A stretch of DNA of 64,000 nt from Siphonodentalium dalli. Its lineage: Eukaryota; Mollusca; Scaphopoda; Gadilida; Siphonodentaliidae. This document shows, one piece after another, positions 1 to 11,800 of the stretch. The notes beneath the pieces were generated by a model, which did not search any database, had not been told where the DNA came from, and worked only from the letters and a program-made list of their open reading frames with translations. The stretch is from the NCBI GenBank assembly GCA_032622095.1, contig CP136064.1, forward strand, positions 39,296,426 through 39,360,425, given 5' to 3'. How positions within the stretch are numbered: the stretch's first letter is position 1; each line of letters begins with the position of its first letter. Position numbers and translations under genes: made by a program.

Positions 1-2420
1 GTTAGTATGCAGGTGCTATGCCAACTGGAGGAATATAGTATTCTACTAACATCACGGAAAATTGAAAAAAAAATCGACCATACCACACCATAGAAAACAT
101 CGTCTGAACTACTCTCAAATGTAAATATTTACATCGCGATTCAGGACGCAACTATTAGCGATAAACTAACGAAAACGATTATTGCCATCAATATTCACTG
201 CATGTAATTAGTATATAAGAATGCCGGTGTGGGTTGTCAATTTGGATATATTATTTGTAAAAATAACTACTTTGAGCAAGATTATTCTCCATTTCTATTT
301 TATCATATCACAAGATTTTAGACCGATTTAAACCAAATTTGGTGTGGTGACTCGAGGTACCCTTGGCAGTTATAATGTTGTTAGTTTTTCAAATTTTGAG
401 TGGTCAATCCGGACAAAGACTATGTTTACCATACTATGGTATGTGTAAACATAACGAGAGGCCGATCACGATCGGCAGATGTTTAACCCATACCTTGGCG
501 ACGGCGATGAGCTATTTTCATAAAGCATTACACCATCCTTTTCATGAGTGCAAAACTATCAACAATTCACACCTTACTATTAAGTTCACAAGTGGAATCA
601 CACTTATTGGGCACCTTGCTCACATGAACACAATGTTAACGCGGATGTGGCTTTGATTTCAACTTATTAGGTCACTCCAACACAGATATGTGTTATAGAG
701 TTATAAAGCTTAATAAGCTCAATCCATAGTCAGAGGGAAGCACCATAGCCGTTACAGATAAAATAGTTAAGAAATTAAGTAGATAAACATCATAGCAACT
801 CAATTTATCTGTTTATTACATTGGAACATGAGACATAACATATTGTGTTTTTGTTTATTACATTTCTATTTTTTTGTTTATTATGTTTTGTGTCAGCTGC
901 ATATTAAAAATTCATGGGATCATTTAGATGGGAGAAAAGGGTTAATGTTTCACCACTAAAAAAACAATCAATACCTGAACAACTATACAAGTGACGGATG
1001 TATAGACCTGGATATAAAATATGATTGCTAATGATTGAATATAAAGGTTAATTTTCTTCTAAGCTGATCATTGGAAAGATACAATGTCTGTAAACAGTGG
1101 AAATATAATTAAAGTTTTGGTTAATATTTTCAAAACCATTCAATCGATACCAAAATCTATACAGGTGAAGAATGTGTCATGATTATCACAGATGTGATTA
1201 TTTATAGAGTGATCGTGTGAAAAATATTTAGCTATCACATTGTGTCAACAGGATTGGTGAAGGATGTTAATATTTTTAAGCAAATAAACCAAATGACCCT
1301 CAGTATGGAGGTTAGGGGTGTGTTATCATAATCTGTGCCAGAACTATAAACATAATCAATGGAAATATTTTAGTTATCAAATCGGATAGTAAGGGGTTAA
1401 TTTTACCCAAACTAATGAACTGATAAACACAAAATAGTGAGAAAAAGCATGTCATTGGATTTAAAAACCCATACAATAAGTCAGTCTCAAGAATCCCAGC
1501 ACCGTTAATATTATCCTGCAGCCAAAATGCAATTGATGGAATTTCAAAATAAGACATTTCCTCTAATGATGAATATTCAATTGGTCATTTATTGAAACAC
1601 TGACTGAACCTGGCTCAAAGTGAAAGTGATAATTTAATATATGTCTATCGGATAATATGTGTCTATGGAATGGGTTAATTTTAATCCCAAATCCATGCAA
1701 GTAAAAAGTGGATCACCATCAACCTGGACATAGAATAGGAGAATGATCAAATAAAAAAACATCAGAAGACTATATGATGTGTGGAGAGGGTTAATCATTT
1801 TCAATGACATCATATGATGGAACTAAGGAATGTGTGGATTAATTTTTTAAGATTAACAGTGTCTCTGTAAACAACAATGTCTCTAAACAGCAATGCCTGT
1901 AAAACATCCCTACAAATGAACAATGGACTATTCCTATTTATTCTTTTAGAATATGTGTCTTATAGAGTGTACATTAACTAATGCCATAACCTGTTTCAAC
2001 AGGGGGATTAACTTAATATTGCACAGAAAACAGAACTGGAATAAAGAGTCATCAATCACAGTTTGACAGATGATAAACAGGTCTGCCATCCACCAGTGGT
2101 TAGCAGGTACAATACAGTGTCCATAGCTATAAATTGTCTCATTCCAAATTAAAGTTCAATGGTGGATAATATTAAAGATAAACATGATCCCAGTGTCTGT
2201 TTATACAGCAATTCAAAGCAGAAGGCTAACACTTTAACAGCAGAAGCTGTTGGCCAATCTGTCAGTCACATGTAATTACAACCATGTGTCATGATGTCCC
2301 AACACAGTGACACTATTAATTTATGGTTTCATTAAATACTAAAAATTTAAAGGGACACATTGGGAACCTTTTTATCAACTTGTATCACAATCAATATCTA
2401 AATGAAAACAAATGAGTCAA
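1..2420. repeat. Old dispersed repeats, no gene seen
   Basis: No supported gene. A GAGTGGTCAATCCGGAC repeat with a TACCATACTATGGTATG palindrome lies at 398-455 and recurs near 2798 and 60762. GATCGGCAGATGTTTAACCC at 470-490 recurs near 58880. Between 900 and 2050, GGGTTAATTTT-like motifs recur every few hundred bases, suggesting decayed TTAA-type elements. Confidence 0.4.
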
Positions 2421-2439
2421 TGACATTTAAAAAAAAAAA

Positions 2440-2860
2440 AAAAAATGTTTTATTATCATATTAAAAAGTAAGGTCATAACTCCTTTAAAATAAATCGGAT
2501 CAAACCCATATTCGAACTTGATCTGTATTTTGGTTTGAGAAACTCAAATACCAAATTTGGTTCCAATCAGATAAAAAATGTTTGAGTTATGGCAGAATGC
2601 GTGAATTCTAAGTAAAAAAAGGGCCATAACTCTGTAAAAATAACTCGGATCAAACCCATATTTGAACTCGATCTGTATTTTGGCCTGAAAAACCCATACA
2701 CAAATTTTGGTTCCGATCGGATAGAAAATGTTTGAGTTAACGCATTACGCGTAAAGTACTAAAGTGTCTATGGACAGACAGACAGACGGACAAACGACGA
2801 GTGGTCAATCCGGACGTCAACACTATGTGTACCATACTATGGTATGGGTACACATAAAAA
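2440..2860 (+). repeat. CATAACTC dispersed repeat, two diverged units
   Basis: Two ~170-bp units share CATAACTC, ATCAAACCCATATT, GATCTGTATTTTGG and AAATTTTGGTTCC. They end in a GGACAGACAGACGGAC run followed by a TACCATACTATGGTATG palindrome. The same family is at 58940-59760 and 60330-60830. Confidence 0.6.
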
Positions 2861-3243
2861 TGTTGGAATAAAAGCTCGGAAAAAATTGCATCCACGGATG
2901 GACAGACAGACGGACAGATGGACAATCTGATTAGTGGGCTAGCATACCAAATTCATCCTCTGGAAACCTCATTCTGCATGGCCTCATCTGCTATGGGAGA
3001 CCTAGGCACAGATTTAAGTTCCCAGATGATGAAGATGGTGATGTGCACCCATTAGCCATTTCCAGAGAAGATAAGGCCAAGGCAGAAGTAGGTCAACAGA
3101 AGGAGAATTTAGTGATGATAGCCCAGTTTGGTAGTCACTCTGGGGACCTCATTCTGCAAATGTCTGGCACAACAGCGGGGTAGTCACTAAATTCACCCTC
3201 CGGGGACCTCATCTTGCAACTGTCTGGCACCATATTTTCAGGC

Positions 3244-3656
3244 ATATGTGACCCGCCATATCAAATCCAGTCGGAAGTCGGGATTTGTTTACCCTGTGCC
3301 AATGCATTCTCTTATATATGCGAGTCGACCATAGGTCATTTTTTAAAAATAAATATTTCTTACAATTTTTAGGACATAAAAAACATCCATAACCCTGCAG
3401 GGAGCCCCACACATATATAGAAGCATATAGAAGAGTGTCGTCTGCTCATGTTTGTCTGGGGCTATGTATGGGTGAAATTATAAAATTGTTAAAGAGTACA
3501 AGAAAAAATTATTAAAATTGTAAAAAATTGTTAGGCCAATGCATTCTCTTATATATGCGAGGCGACCTATAGTCGACTCGCATATATAAGAGAATGCATT
3601 GGCACAGGGTAAAAAAATCCCGACTTACGACTGGATTTGATATGGTGGGTCACATA
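3244..3656. mobile_element. TIR element carrying the ATGCATT hairpin module
   Basis: Outer inverted repeats of about 55 bp begin ATATGTGACCCGCCATATCA on the left and end with its near complement (GGTGGGTCACATAT) on the right. Inside are a partial and a complete copy of the hairpin built on TGCCAATGCATTCTCTTATA, joined by an A-rich linker. The same hairpin sits inside elements with different ends at 3904, 14787, 16331, 17375 and 28569. Confidence 0.62.
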
Positions 3657-3861
3657 TATGTAGAAGAAAGAAATGTATTTTCAGGGTCTTCAGAGATTTT
3701 GATAATTTTGACTGTTGCATTTTGGGACTTGATTGAGCAATAATTAAGGTGAGAATAAGTGATCGCGAAGTCTACAGCAAACTTTGGTAATTTTCATTTT
3801 AGGTAACCTCCAGATTAACTGAACAGTCGTTCGCCTCAAACTTACAGGCCTGTGTATACTT

Positions 3862-3903
3862 TTATAACCAAGTGGGAGAATCCATTTAGTAAAGAAAGGG
3901 TTA
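3862..3903. repeat. Solo end of a TTAA-type MITE
   Basis: GGGAGAATCCATTTAGTAAA with a following GGGTTA matches the right end of the elements at 11914-12141 and 18561-18836. It directly abuts the element starting at 3904. Confidence 0.45.
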
Positions 3904-4303
3904 TTAACCCTTTACCCAACAGAAGGGCCCTGTGCCAATGCATTCTCTTATATATGCGAGTCGACCATAGGTCGCCTCGCATATATAAGAGAATGCATTG
4001 GCTTAACACATTAAAAATTATAAAATTGTTAAAGAATGTAAGAAAAAATTGTAAAAAGTGTTAAAAAAAGATTTTTTTTAGGCCAATGCATTCTCTTATA
4101 TATGCGAGTCGACCATAGGTCGCCTCGCATATATAAGAGAATGCATTGGCACAGGGTATAACTGGAACTATCACAATGTGGTCAAGGAGCCGGTTCAAAT
4201 GATATCCATATTTGTATGGTTCTATTGAGACAGACCGAAGATATTTTAGGCTGTTGAAGCTTTATTTGGCCGGTTTTGGCCGGTTTGTTGGGTAAAGGGT
4301 TAA
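3904..4303. mobile_element. TTAA-flanked MITE with two internal hairpins
   Basis: Bounded by TTAACCCTTTACCCAACA and its complement TGTTGGGTAAAGGGTTAA. It contains two ~76-bp hairpins (TGCCAATGCATTCTCTTATA arms with a GTCGACC centre) separated by an A-rich linker, then a unique segment with the minus-strand AATAAA. TTAA borders with CCCTTT ends resemble piggyBac-type elements (inference). It ends 9 bp from the zinc-finger stop codon. A second copy in the opposite orientation is at 16331-16729. Confidence 0.75.
4261..4266 (-). terminator. Candidate polyadenylation signal inside a MITE
   Basis: The minus strand reads AATAAA about 47 bases beyond the zinc-finger stop codon. The hexamer belongs to the MITE at 3904-4303, and the same segment occurs in the related copy at 16331-16729. 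Position and strand suit a 3' end signal; use of the site is inferred. Confidence 0.4.
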
Positions 4304-4312
4304 GTAAATTAA

Positions 4313-5875
4313 TCATATACTAACCGGCTGCATATTTGACTGCTGAATAATGTCCAGTTTGAGCTCCGACCCTACATGAGTGTTGGAGTGCTGGACCATC
4401 TTCAAGATCTTATCGGATGTATATCCACAGATCTTACAGCAAGTCATCTGCTCATGACTACTCGATGAAATATGTCTGAATATGTCAACACTCGTCCTCA
4501 ATTCTTGATGACAGATGCTACATTGAGAATACTTGGGACTCTGTGGACGTAAACTAGCGCTGGGCGATGTGCTCAACAACATTTTTGCAAGAGTCGGTTC
4601 ATTATGAACAGCCAATGTTTGTGGTTTCTTTTTGGAGTTATCTTGCTTGTTTCCTTGCTTTGAATACTGTTGGTTACCCGATTCCTTCTCAATAGTCGGC
4701 TGGCGCTTTAACTGACTGTATGCAATCCGCAGACGCTCACAACCAGCTTTAACTGTTGAACACGATTGTCTGTGTTGTTCATAAATCTTTTGAAAGGTTG
4801 TAACAAATTTACAATCATGATTGCATTTCAACTGATGTGTTTCAATTCTGAATCCATAGACTTTTTTATTCTTTATTTCCACGGAGTTTGTAGAGCACAA
4901 ATGTTTATCAAAGATGGCTGGATCCTGTATGAGTTTTCCACAGACCGTACATTGACAACCGGTCAATACTGTGTAACCAGGGTGATGAAATGTGTGCCGT
5001 AGATAGTTATACAAATCATTGAATTCCGCAGGACATTTTTTACAGTACAAAACATCTATTTTTTTCAAAGTAGCCGGTTCTGCTTCATGGCATATTGAAT
5101 GAAACTCTGAATCCGATCGGCTATTCGTAATATATGCGCATGATCCACAAACAAAAGGAATTTCTTCAATGTCATCATAATCAGTTGTTGAAACACATGC
5201 ACTGATATGTACTGCAAATGATCCAATATCACTTGCTATATAAGGACATGTCCTGCAAGCAAATGGTGTCTGATGTCTCTCATCCATTAAATCATTAGAA
5301 ATTGAAGCTTTTACAGACTTGACGGGAGATTTTGTGATATAGGCCATCAACATCACATCATTATCAGATACAACAGGGGCTTGCACTAACGGTTCATCAA
5401 CTTCATCTTTTATCACAAATGCACTCTCATTGCTTAAACCTGTCTCAGTCGGTGGTATTACAACGGACGTCTGTTTCTCAGCTTCTGATATCTGCATCGA
5501 CGAAACTGAAACTGGTGAAACAATCATTAAGTCTGCAGCTCTCAATGAAGCACTTTCGTCTTCAGCAGTTTTATCACGGAGAGACGGAGTTGTCCTTAAT
5601 GTATTTTCTGTAGAAGCTGGAAGTAGAATATTTTTTGAGAGTTCCATTTGTTTGTCTGTTGTGTCAGTTTCATCATTATCGTTCAACGAAATAACAATAT
5701 CATCAGATCCTTCTCCTGTTGAAACCTTGATGACCTCTGGACCTGCCTTGATGACCTCTGGACCTGACTTGATGATCTCATGATTTGCAGGTGAAGAAAC
5801 CCTATTGTTATCAGCAGAAATTGTTGAACCGGCTGTCATTTGAAGAATCTGAAAGTTTTGTTTCTTTACTAGAGT
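4313..5875 (-). CDS. Zinc-finger gene exon 4, second part, C-terminal fingers
   Basis: Open for about 508 codons from an ATG at 5839, and open back to an in-frame TGA at 5878-5876. A duplicated heptad (G-P-E-V-I-K) near 5765-5715 precedes an acidic segment (D-D-I-V-I-S-L) that also resembles a SUMO-interaction motif. About seven C2H2-like fingers follow, among them F-A-C-R-T-C, F-V-C-G-S-C, Y-C-K-K-C, C-Q-C-T-V-C, S-Q-C-S-I-C and C-C-K-I-C; several have unusual spacing. The frame ends at TGA 4315-4313, nine bases from a MITE. It could be an independent gene starting at 5839, but absence of a promoter gap and the same finger style favour continuity with the preceding exon part. Confidence 0.68.
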   Translation of the reverse strand, partial: TLVKKQNFQILQMTAGSTISADNNRVSSPANHEIIKSGPEVIKAGPEVIKVSTGEGSDDIVISLNDNDETDTTDKQMELSKNILLPASTENTLRTTPSLRDKTAEDESASLRAADLMIVSPVSVSSMQISEAEKQTSVVIPPTETGLSNESAFVIKDEVDEPLVQAPVVSDNDVMLMAYITKSPVKSVKASISNDLMDERHQTPFACRTCPYIASDIGSFAVHISACVSTTDYDDIEEIPFVCGSCAYITNSRSDSEFHSICHEAEPATLKKIDVLYCKKCPAEFNDLYNYLRHTFHHPGYTVLTGCQCTVCGKLIQDPAIFDKHLCSTNSVEIKNKKVYGFRIETHQLKCNHDCKFVTTFQKIYEQHRQSCSTVKAGCERLRIAYSQLKRQPTIEKESGNQQYSKQGNKQDNSKKKPQTLAVHNEPTLAKMLLSTSPSASLRPQSPKYSQCSICHQELRTSVDIFRHISSSSHEQMTCCKICGYTSDKILKMVQHSNTHVGSELKLDIIQQSNMQPVSI

Positions 5876-8800
5876 TCATAGTGATATCTTTCCGACCAGT
5901 TGCTTCAACGATTGCGACGTCAGAACTTTCACAAATAGATGATGACATGTTACAGAAATCATTTTCCTCCTCAGTGCAAGTTAAATCCAAAAGATCATCG
6001 GAGCCCAACTTGTTATCAGTAGATGTCGCTGACAGGTTTTCCGAGCCCACCTTATTATCAGTAGATGTCGCTGACAGCCTTTTGCTCAAATAAGAACCGA
6101 TTATATTTTTTATCTTGATGTCAACACCCGCAGGCTGTTCAGACACAAATTCAACATCCGAGACACTTGATCTTTGGGAATTAGCTGCTGGTCGAGAGCA
6201 AGTTAACAAATTTGACGTCCGGAAAACCTTGGCAAGCGCAAAGTGGGCTTTAGTCATGTGTTCCGTCATGGATTTCCTACCAACACTACGGGCTGGGCAG
6301 AAAGAACATTTGAGCGTCCTAACAGAGTATGCTTTGAAATGGTTCGTCAAGGAAGCTGAGTTTGAGAACGATGCAACACAATTATAACATGTGAATTTTC
6401 CAGGTTCGTCATGTGAGTGACCTGAGAAATTTACTTCGCACCCAGATAAATATTTGCATGTCTTTAACCCACATTTGTAAACATCTGGCATTGAATCGTA
6501 ACTCCTCATATGCAAATAAAACGAGTTTAGAGTCGCAAATGAAGCACCACAGTGGAAGCACTTAAAAGTTAGATCACCTTTGTGCACCGTTCTCAAATGT
6601 TCGAACAAATCATCAATTAGAACTGATGAGAAATTACAAGATTGGATGCCACATTGATAGAATCCATCTCCAGTAGTAACAGCAGTTGATTTTGAGTCAG
6701 AGTCCTTTGCAGGAGCATCTATTGTGGTAGTATCTGTGAGATCATCGGAATCTACTGTTGATGAACTGCTCGACTCAGCTGTTTCTGTTAGGTCTACAAG
6801 GTTTAACAGACCTGTAAGAAGAAATCACAAGTTTATTTGTATCTTTCTGTTAACACTTTCAGTGCCAAGTCCGATTTTTGTATCAACCCATATTTCCTTG
6901 ATCATTTTTCAAATTTATTGATTATATAATGTGATACATATGATACTCTTTCCAACAATGCATCACATTATTATAATCAATAAATTTGAAAAATGATCAA
7001 GGAAATATGGGTTGATACAAAAATCGGACTTGGCACTGAAAGGGTTAACAAGACAACAAGACACTAAGTCTCGTTTACACTATGCTGACTGAGTTCTCAA
7101 ATTTAGGGAACTACATTTAAGCTATACACTTTATCTTTTTCATAAAAATCATGCTTTGCACAGCGCTTTGCACAGGAAAACAGTTTCATTCATCTTTGCC
7201 TGTGTCATAGAATTTAAGTAATCTATTTGCGTGATGTGGGCAAACAGTAAATAAGTCATTGACAATTTACAAAAAAATGCACAATTAATGTTTGAGTTCC
7301 CCATTTAATACTCCTTATTAATAAAGATAGATATATTAAGATTTATGGAGGCACGGACAAAGCATGAGCGTTCATTGCTTCAAATGTGCTTGCTTCAGTG
7401 AGCGTGAACAAATTCCCATTTCTAATTAAAATGGCCATGTATCGATCAGAATGGCACATTGAGATGTCCCTCAACTCAGATCAAGTTTGAACATTGGTTC
7501 CGATTTTTGGCCATGTCAGGGTTCAAATCCGCGCAAACACTTATCTATGACCCAACCACCCCGGCTATGGGGAAGTGCATACTATAATATTAGAATATTT
7601 TAGACTTCCTCAGGTCTATTACTGTTCAAACTGAGCACATACTAGTAGTGTGTTCGAGAATGTGAAAGAAAATAGTTCTGGAGTTTGAGACCAGTCAAAA
7701 TGTGCATGCTGTCACTGGGGAAGCAATTCACAAGTGTAACATTACCACTTTTAATTCAATACTAGTAAGAGATTGTTGGAAATCACTTGTATGTGTGTAA
7801 TATAATTATTAACCTGGGGCAGCACCAGTCAGAGGGAGTCTCACAGCTGACTTAGCAGTAGACACCGATTCCGCAGATGTCATTTTGTCAGGTTTGTCTG
7901 GAGTCTTTAGTGCCAGAGATTGTTGACCTTGTTCTTCAACAATATCCCCTGTGATGAGAAAATACAAAAAAAATCATTACTTTTGAATATGTATTATTTT
8001 ACAGGCCCATTTAAAATTTCGAGTCACCGATTATTTTCTTTATAGTGCCTTGATATATGATTTTAATAACAATCTATGACATAAAATAAGATTAAAATAC
8101 AACAATTCATCACCATTTGTAACATCTGGGTCTCAGAAGCGCCCATAGAGTAATATAAAATAGTTGAAATCACAGAAACATTTCCCGTTTCGCTCCCAGA
8201 ATGCAACGGAATTCAAACTAAGATATAGAGTTATTCCCCTTCATTGAAAATAATAGAATTTGCAGTAAAGTCCAGATGAAACTTAAGTTCACAGTTTATT
8301 ACACCGGATAAGTTAATAATACAATATTTTGGAGCTTCCTCTTTTAAATGGTATATAATATGTCATATGTTTTATATAATGTGATCTGGGGGTTCGAATA
8401 TTAAGTGGGCCTTTAATTGAAAGAAATTTCCCCGATATTTGTGGCTATTTATTATAGTCATATACCAGTATATTCAACATTTGTTTTTCCACAAACTAGA
8501 ATAAATTACTTGTCATACTATGCCATTGATAATGGCTATATATACTCAACACAATTAATTTCAGTAAAGTTTTGCAATTTAATAGTGTTGTTTTATAAGA
8601 TCAAGAAAAGTAAGACCTCTTTAATAGTATCAAGATGCATGCAGTTACAGTAATGCCCTAAGTAATCGACTCCTTTAACACAGCAGAATTATGGGTAACT
8701 TTTCAGGATTTAGTCGGAAATATGGCTTGTTGCCATTCATCGGAAAGCTCTCGGGGAGAGCTTTCCGATAAATGGCAACAAGCCATATTTTCGACTAAAT

Positions 8801-11800
8801 CCTGAAAAGTTACCCATAATTCTGCTGTGTTTAAGGAGTCGATTACTTAGGGCATTACTGTAATATGAGAGCATTAGTATCAATGGGTAGAGTGATTATT
8901 AGTACTGGTTGTTGCATTATCCTCTTAGTTCAATGTGCCCTTTTGAAGAAGCAACGTTCTGCAATTGTATTGTTCGGTGATTGGTTTCTTGTTTTATGAT
9001 CAACCAGTGCGGAGCTAATAGTAAGTAATGCACTAAATAATCAACTCCTTGACCACAGCTGAATTATGGTTAATTTTTCAAGATTTAGTCGGAAATATGG
9101 CTTGTTACCATTCATCGGAAAGCTTAAGGAGTTGATTATGTACATGTATAGGCATGAATTATTACTAATTAAGTTATTTCAGATCGATATAAAAAGCCGT
9201 TCAATTCAGGGAAGAGAGAGAGAGACCACATCTTAACTAAAAATTGTCAAACTGAAGGTACTCTCTTGTCTGGAATAAAAGCTCAGTCTGGAATATAAGT
9301 GCAGGGTGGAAAAAACCGACCAGAATTAATATAAGTACAGTCTGGAATATAAGTGCAGGGTGGAAAAACCGACCAGAATTAATATAAGTACAGTCTGGAA
9401 TATAAGTGCAGGGTGGAATATAAGTGCAGGGTGGAAAAAAACGACCAGAATTAATATAAGTACAGTCTGGAATATAAGTGCAGGGTGGAAAAACCGACCA
9501 GAATTAATATAAGTACAGTCTGGAATATAAGTGCAGGGTGGATATTTTCATCGAAATACAATCTTGCACTTTACCAGTTGCGTTGAATTGGTACAATAGT
9601 TGGGGATGGATGCTAAGGCCTAAAAAAAAGACGTTTGTTTCTGCTAAACAGACCAACCCTATTTAAAAGCACCGAGTCTAAACTTTTTATTGCTGACTTA
9701 AAAAAAATAATGGTATCTGTGAATGTTTCATGCATTTAACAGAGATAAAAGCCTCCGGTGGAAATACCCAAATACCCAAATATCTCCAATTGAAAACAGC
9801 CGGTGCTTTGGAAAGTAAACAGAATTCACACCACAGCAACAGCAACAATGGCTACCTCCGTAGGCCAGCACGTTGTTGTGGCTATCTATCTGGATGAATG
9901 TGTCCAAGGTTGAAGCAAAAAGAGATCAGATCGATAGCAACGAAGCCAAATTTTAATAACTCTTTTTAATCCACCCGGACAGGGAGTATAAATTATTTAT
10001 AATCCCTGACCCGAATAAGACTGACTTCAGTAAGGTTAAAGTGAGGTGCCATACATTGGTCGAGTCGGCGCCGTTCGACATAAATGTTGAAATGAAAGTT
10101 AAGGAGTTGTCAGCATTCAACAAACCATATATAGAGTTTGTTTGCGGTGATACAGAGATCGTGGAACAACAGATCGAACATGGTACTATGGAAATCACCA
10201 CAAAGCGGAATGCATTTGATATTTTTATGAAGAAATAAATATGCTATACGCCTCAAAAGACAGCAAGTTCCAGGTATTTTCTCATTTCAAATTTTCTATG
10301 TCAAAATTTCCAGGTCTGAAAATAATTATTTTGCCATTTTCTCCAAGCAGAGTCCTTGATATAACAAATGTGACATTTTATTTGTATTTTATAAATATAT
10401 TCATATCTATAGTAAAATACATAGATTCAACATAGATTTACAAACTATCTGACATTCAAATAATCAAATGTCAGACACTACATATCAGATGAAACCCATA
10501 TGTTGGGACACTTTCATGGTATTTAAAAAAAAAATGAAAATAACTAAATCTGCTGGTGGTGAAGGCATCTCAGGTATTAAATATTTGAAATAAATATTAA
10601 ATGATTCATTGGCATATTTATATATAGAAGGGAATCCCACAAAACCACAACTTCTGGAGTAATTCCAGTTGTCGCCAGGCCATATGGAAAATATTAATTA
10701 AAGAGTGTTTCAAGACAATATTATATCATCTGTAACTTTGAATCTGAATTTCTTGTTTCTATATCCCATGGGTTCACCACATTGAGACTAAGAAATCCAT
10801 AATGTGGGGGCATATCAAGTATTATACATGTCTTGTTAAAAATATAGAAAAATTAAAATATTTATTTAAAAAAAAGTTTTGCCTGCCTACCGTCCCTATT
10901 TTTCCCCAGCTCGTTAGCAGAAACAAAAGTCTTTTTTTATGCCTAATATGCTAATACTCTGGTATTACTGCTTCTTATATACCAGTAATTAAATTCCCAG
11001 CCTAAATAGTAAATAACAATGATCTTCCATGTTAAGTGCAGAGAATCAAAGATCGTATATACTAGTAGAGCAGCCATATATCGTAAGTTCATCACATGGC
11101 CAGTCAAGAAATTCAGCAAAGACAAACATGTTTTGATCAAATTAATTACTGAAGCATTGACCGACGAGACATTCCAGGTTTCCACTTTATATTCCCATGT
11201 AGTTATACCAGCTCTAAAATTATGTACCTTAGTATTTATATATGCGGGATACAAATAATATAGATACATTTATACATAATTAAGCTGCATGTGGTTATCG
11301 GATTTTAAATCCATATTTCCCACAGGCGTTTCAGAAGTCTTGTGACTTCGTCTTAACCCTTTCAGTGCCAAGTCTGATTTTTTGTATCAACCCATATTTC
11401 CTTGATCATTTTTCAAATTTATTGATTATAATAATGTGATACAAATTTATACAAATACAAATAATGTGATACAAATTTATGGATCACTTAGAGCTCTTTC
11501 CATCAATGAATCACATTATTTAATCAATAAATTTGAAAAATGATCAAGGAAATATGGGTTGATATAAAAATCGAACTTGGCACTGAAAGGGTTAAACATG
11601 TGATGATGCGACTCTCAGTCACCAATATTACTAGTATATTGACACTTACAGGATTTTATAAACAACACTTGATCAAGATTTGTTGGGGGGGGGGGGGGGA
11701 AACAAAATCGGCCTGTTAAGACCTGTCTTCCAAAATTACTACTACATGTAGTAGTACAATACACAAAATTAAATTAAATAAACGTGCAGACTGGAATAAG

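Noticed and set aside
363-656. 97-codon plus-strand frame
   Set aside because: Built from dispersed repeat pieces that recur near 2800 and 58880.
7500-7540. GGGTTCAAATCC resembling a tRNA T-arm
   Set aside because: No acceptor, D or anticodon stems could be drawn around it; the GGGTTCGAA at 8390 and 44750 fails in the same way.
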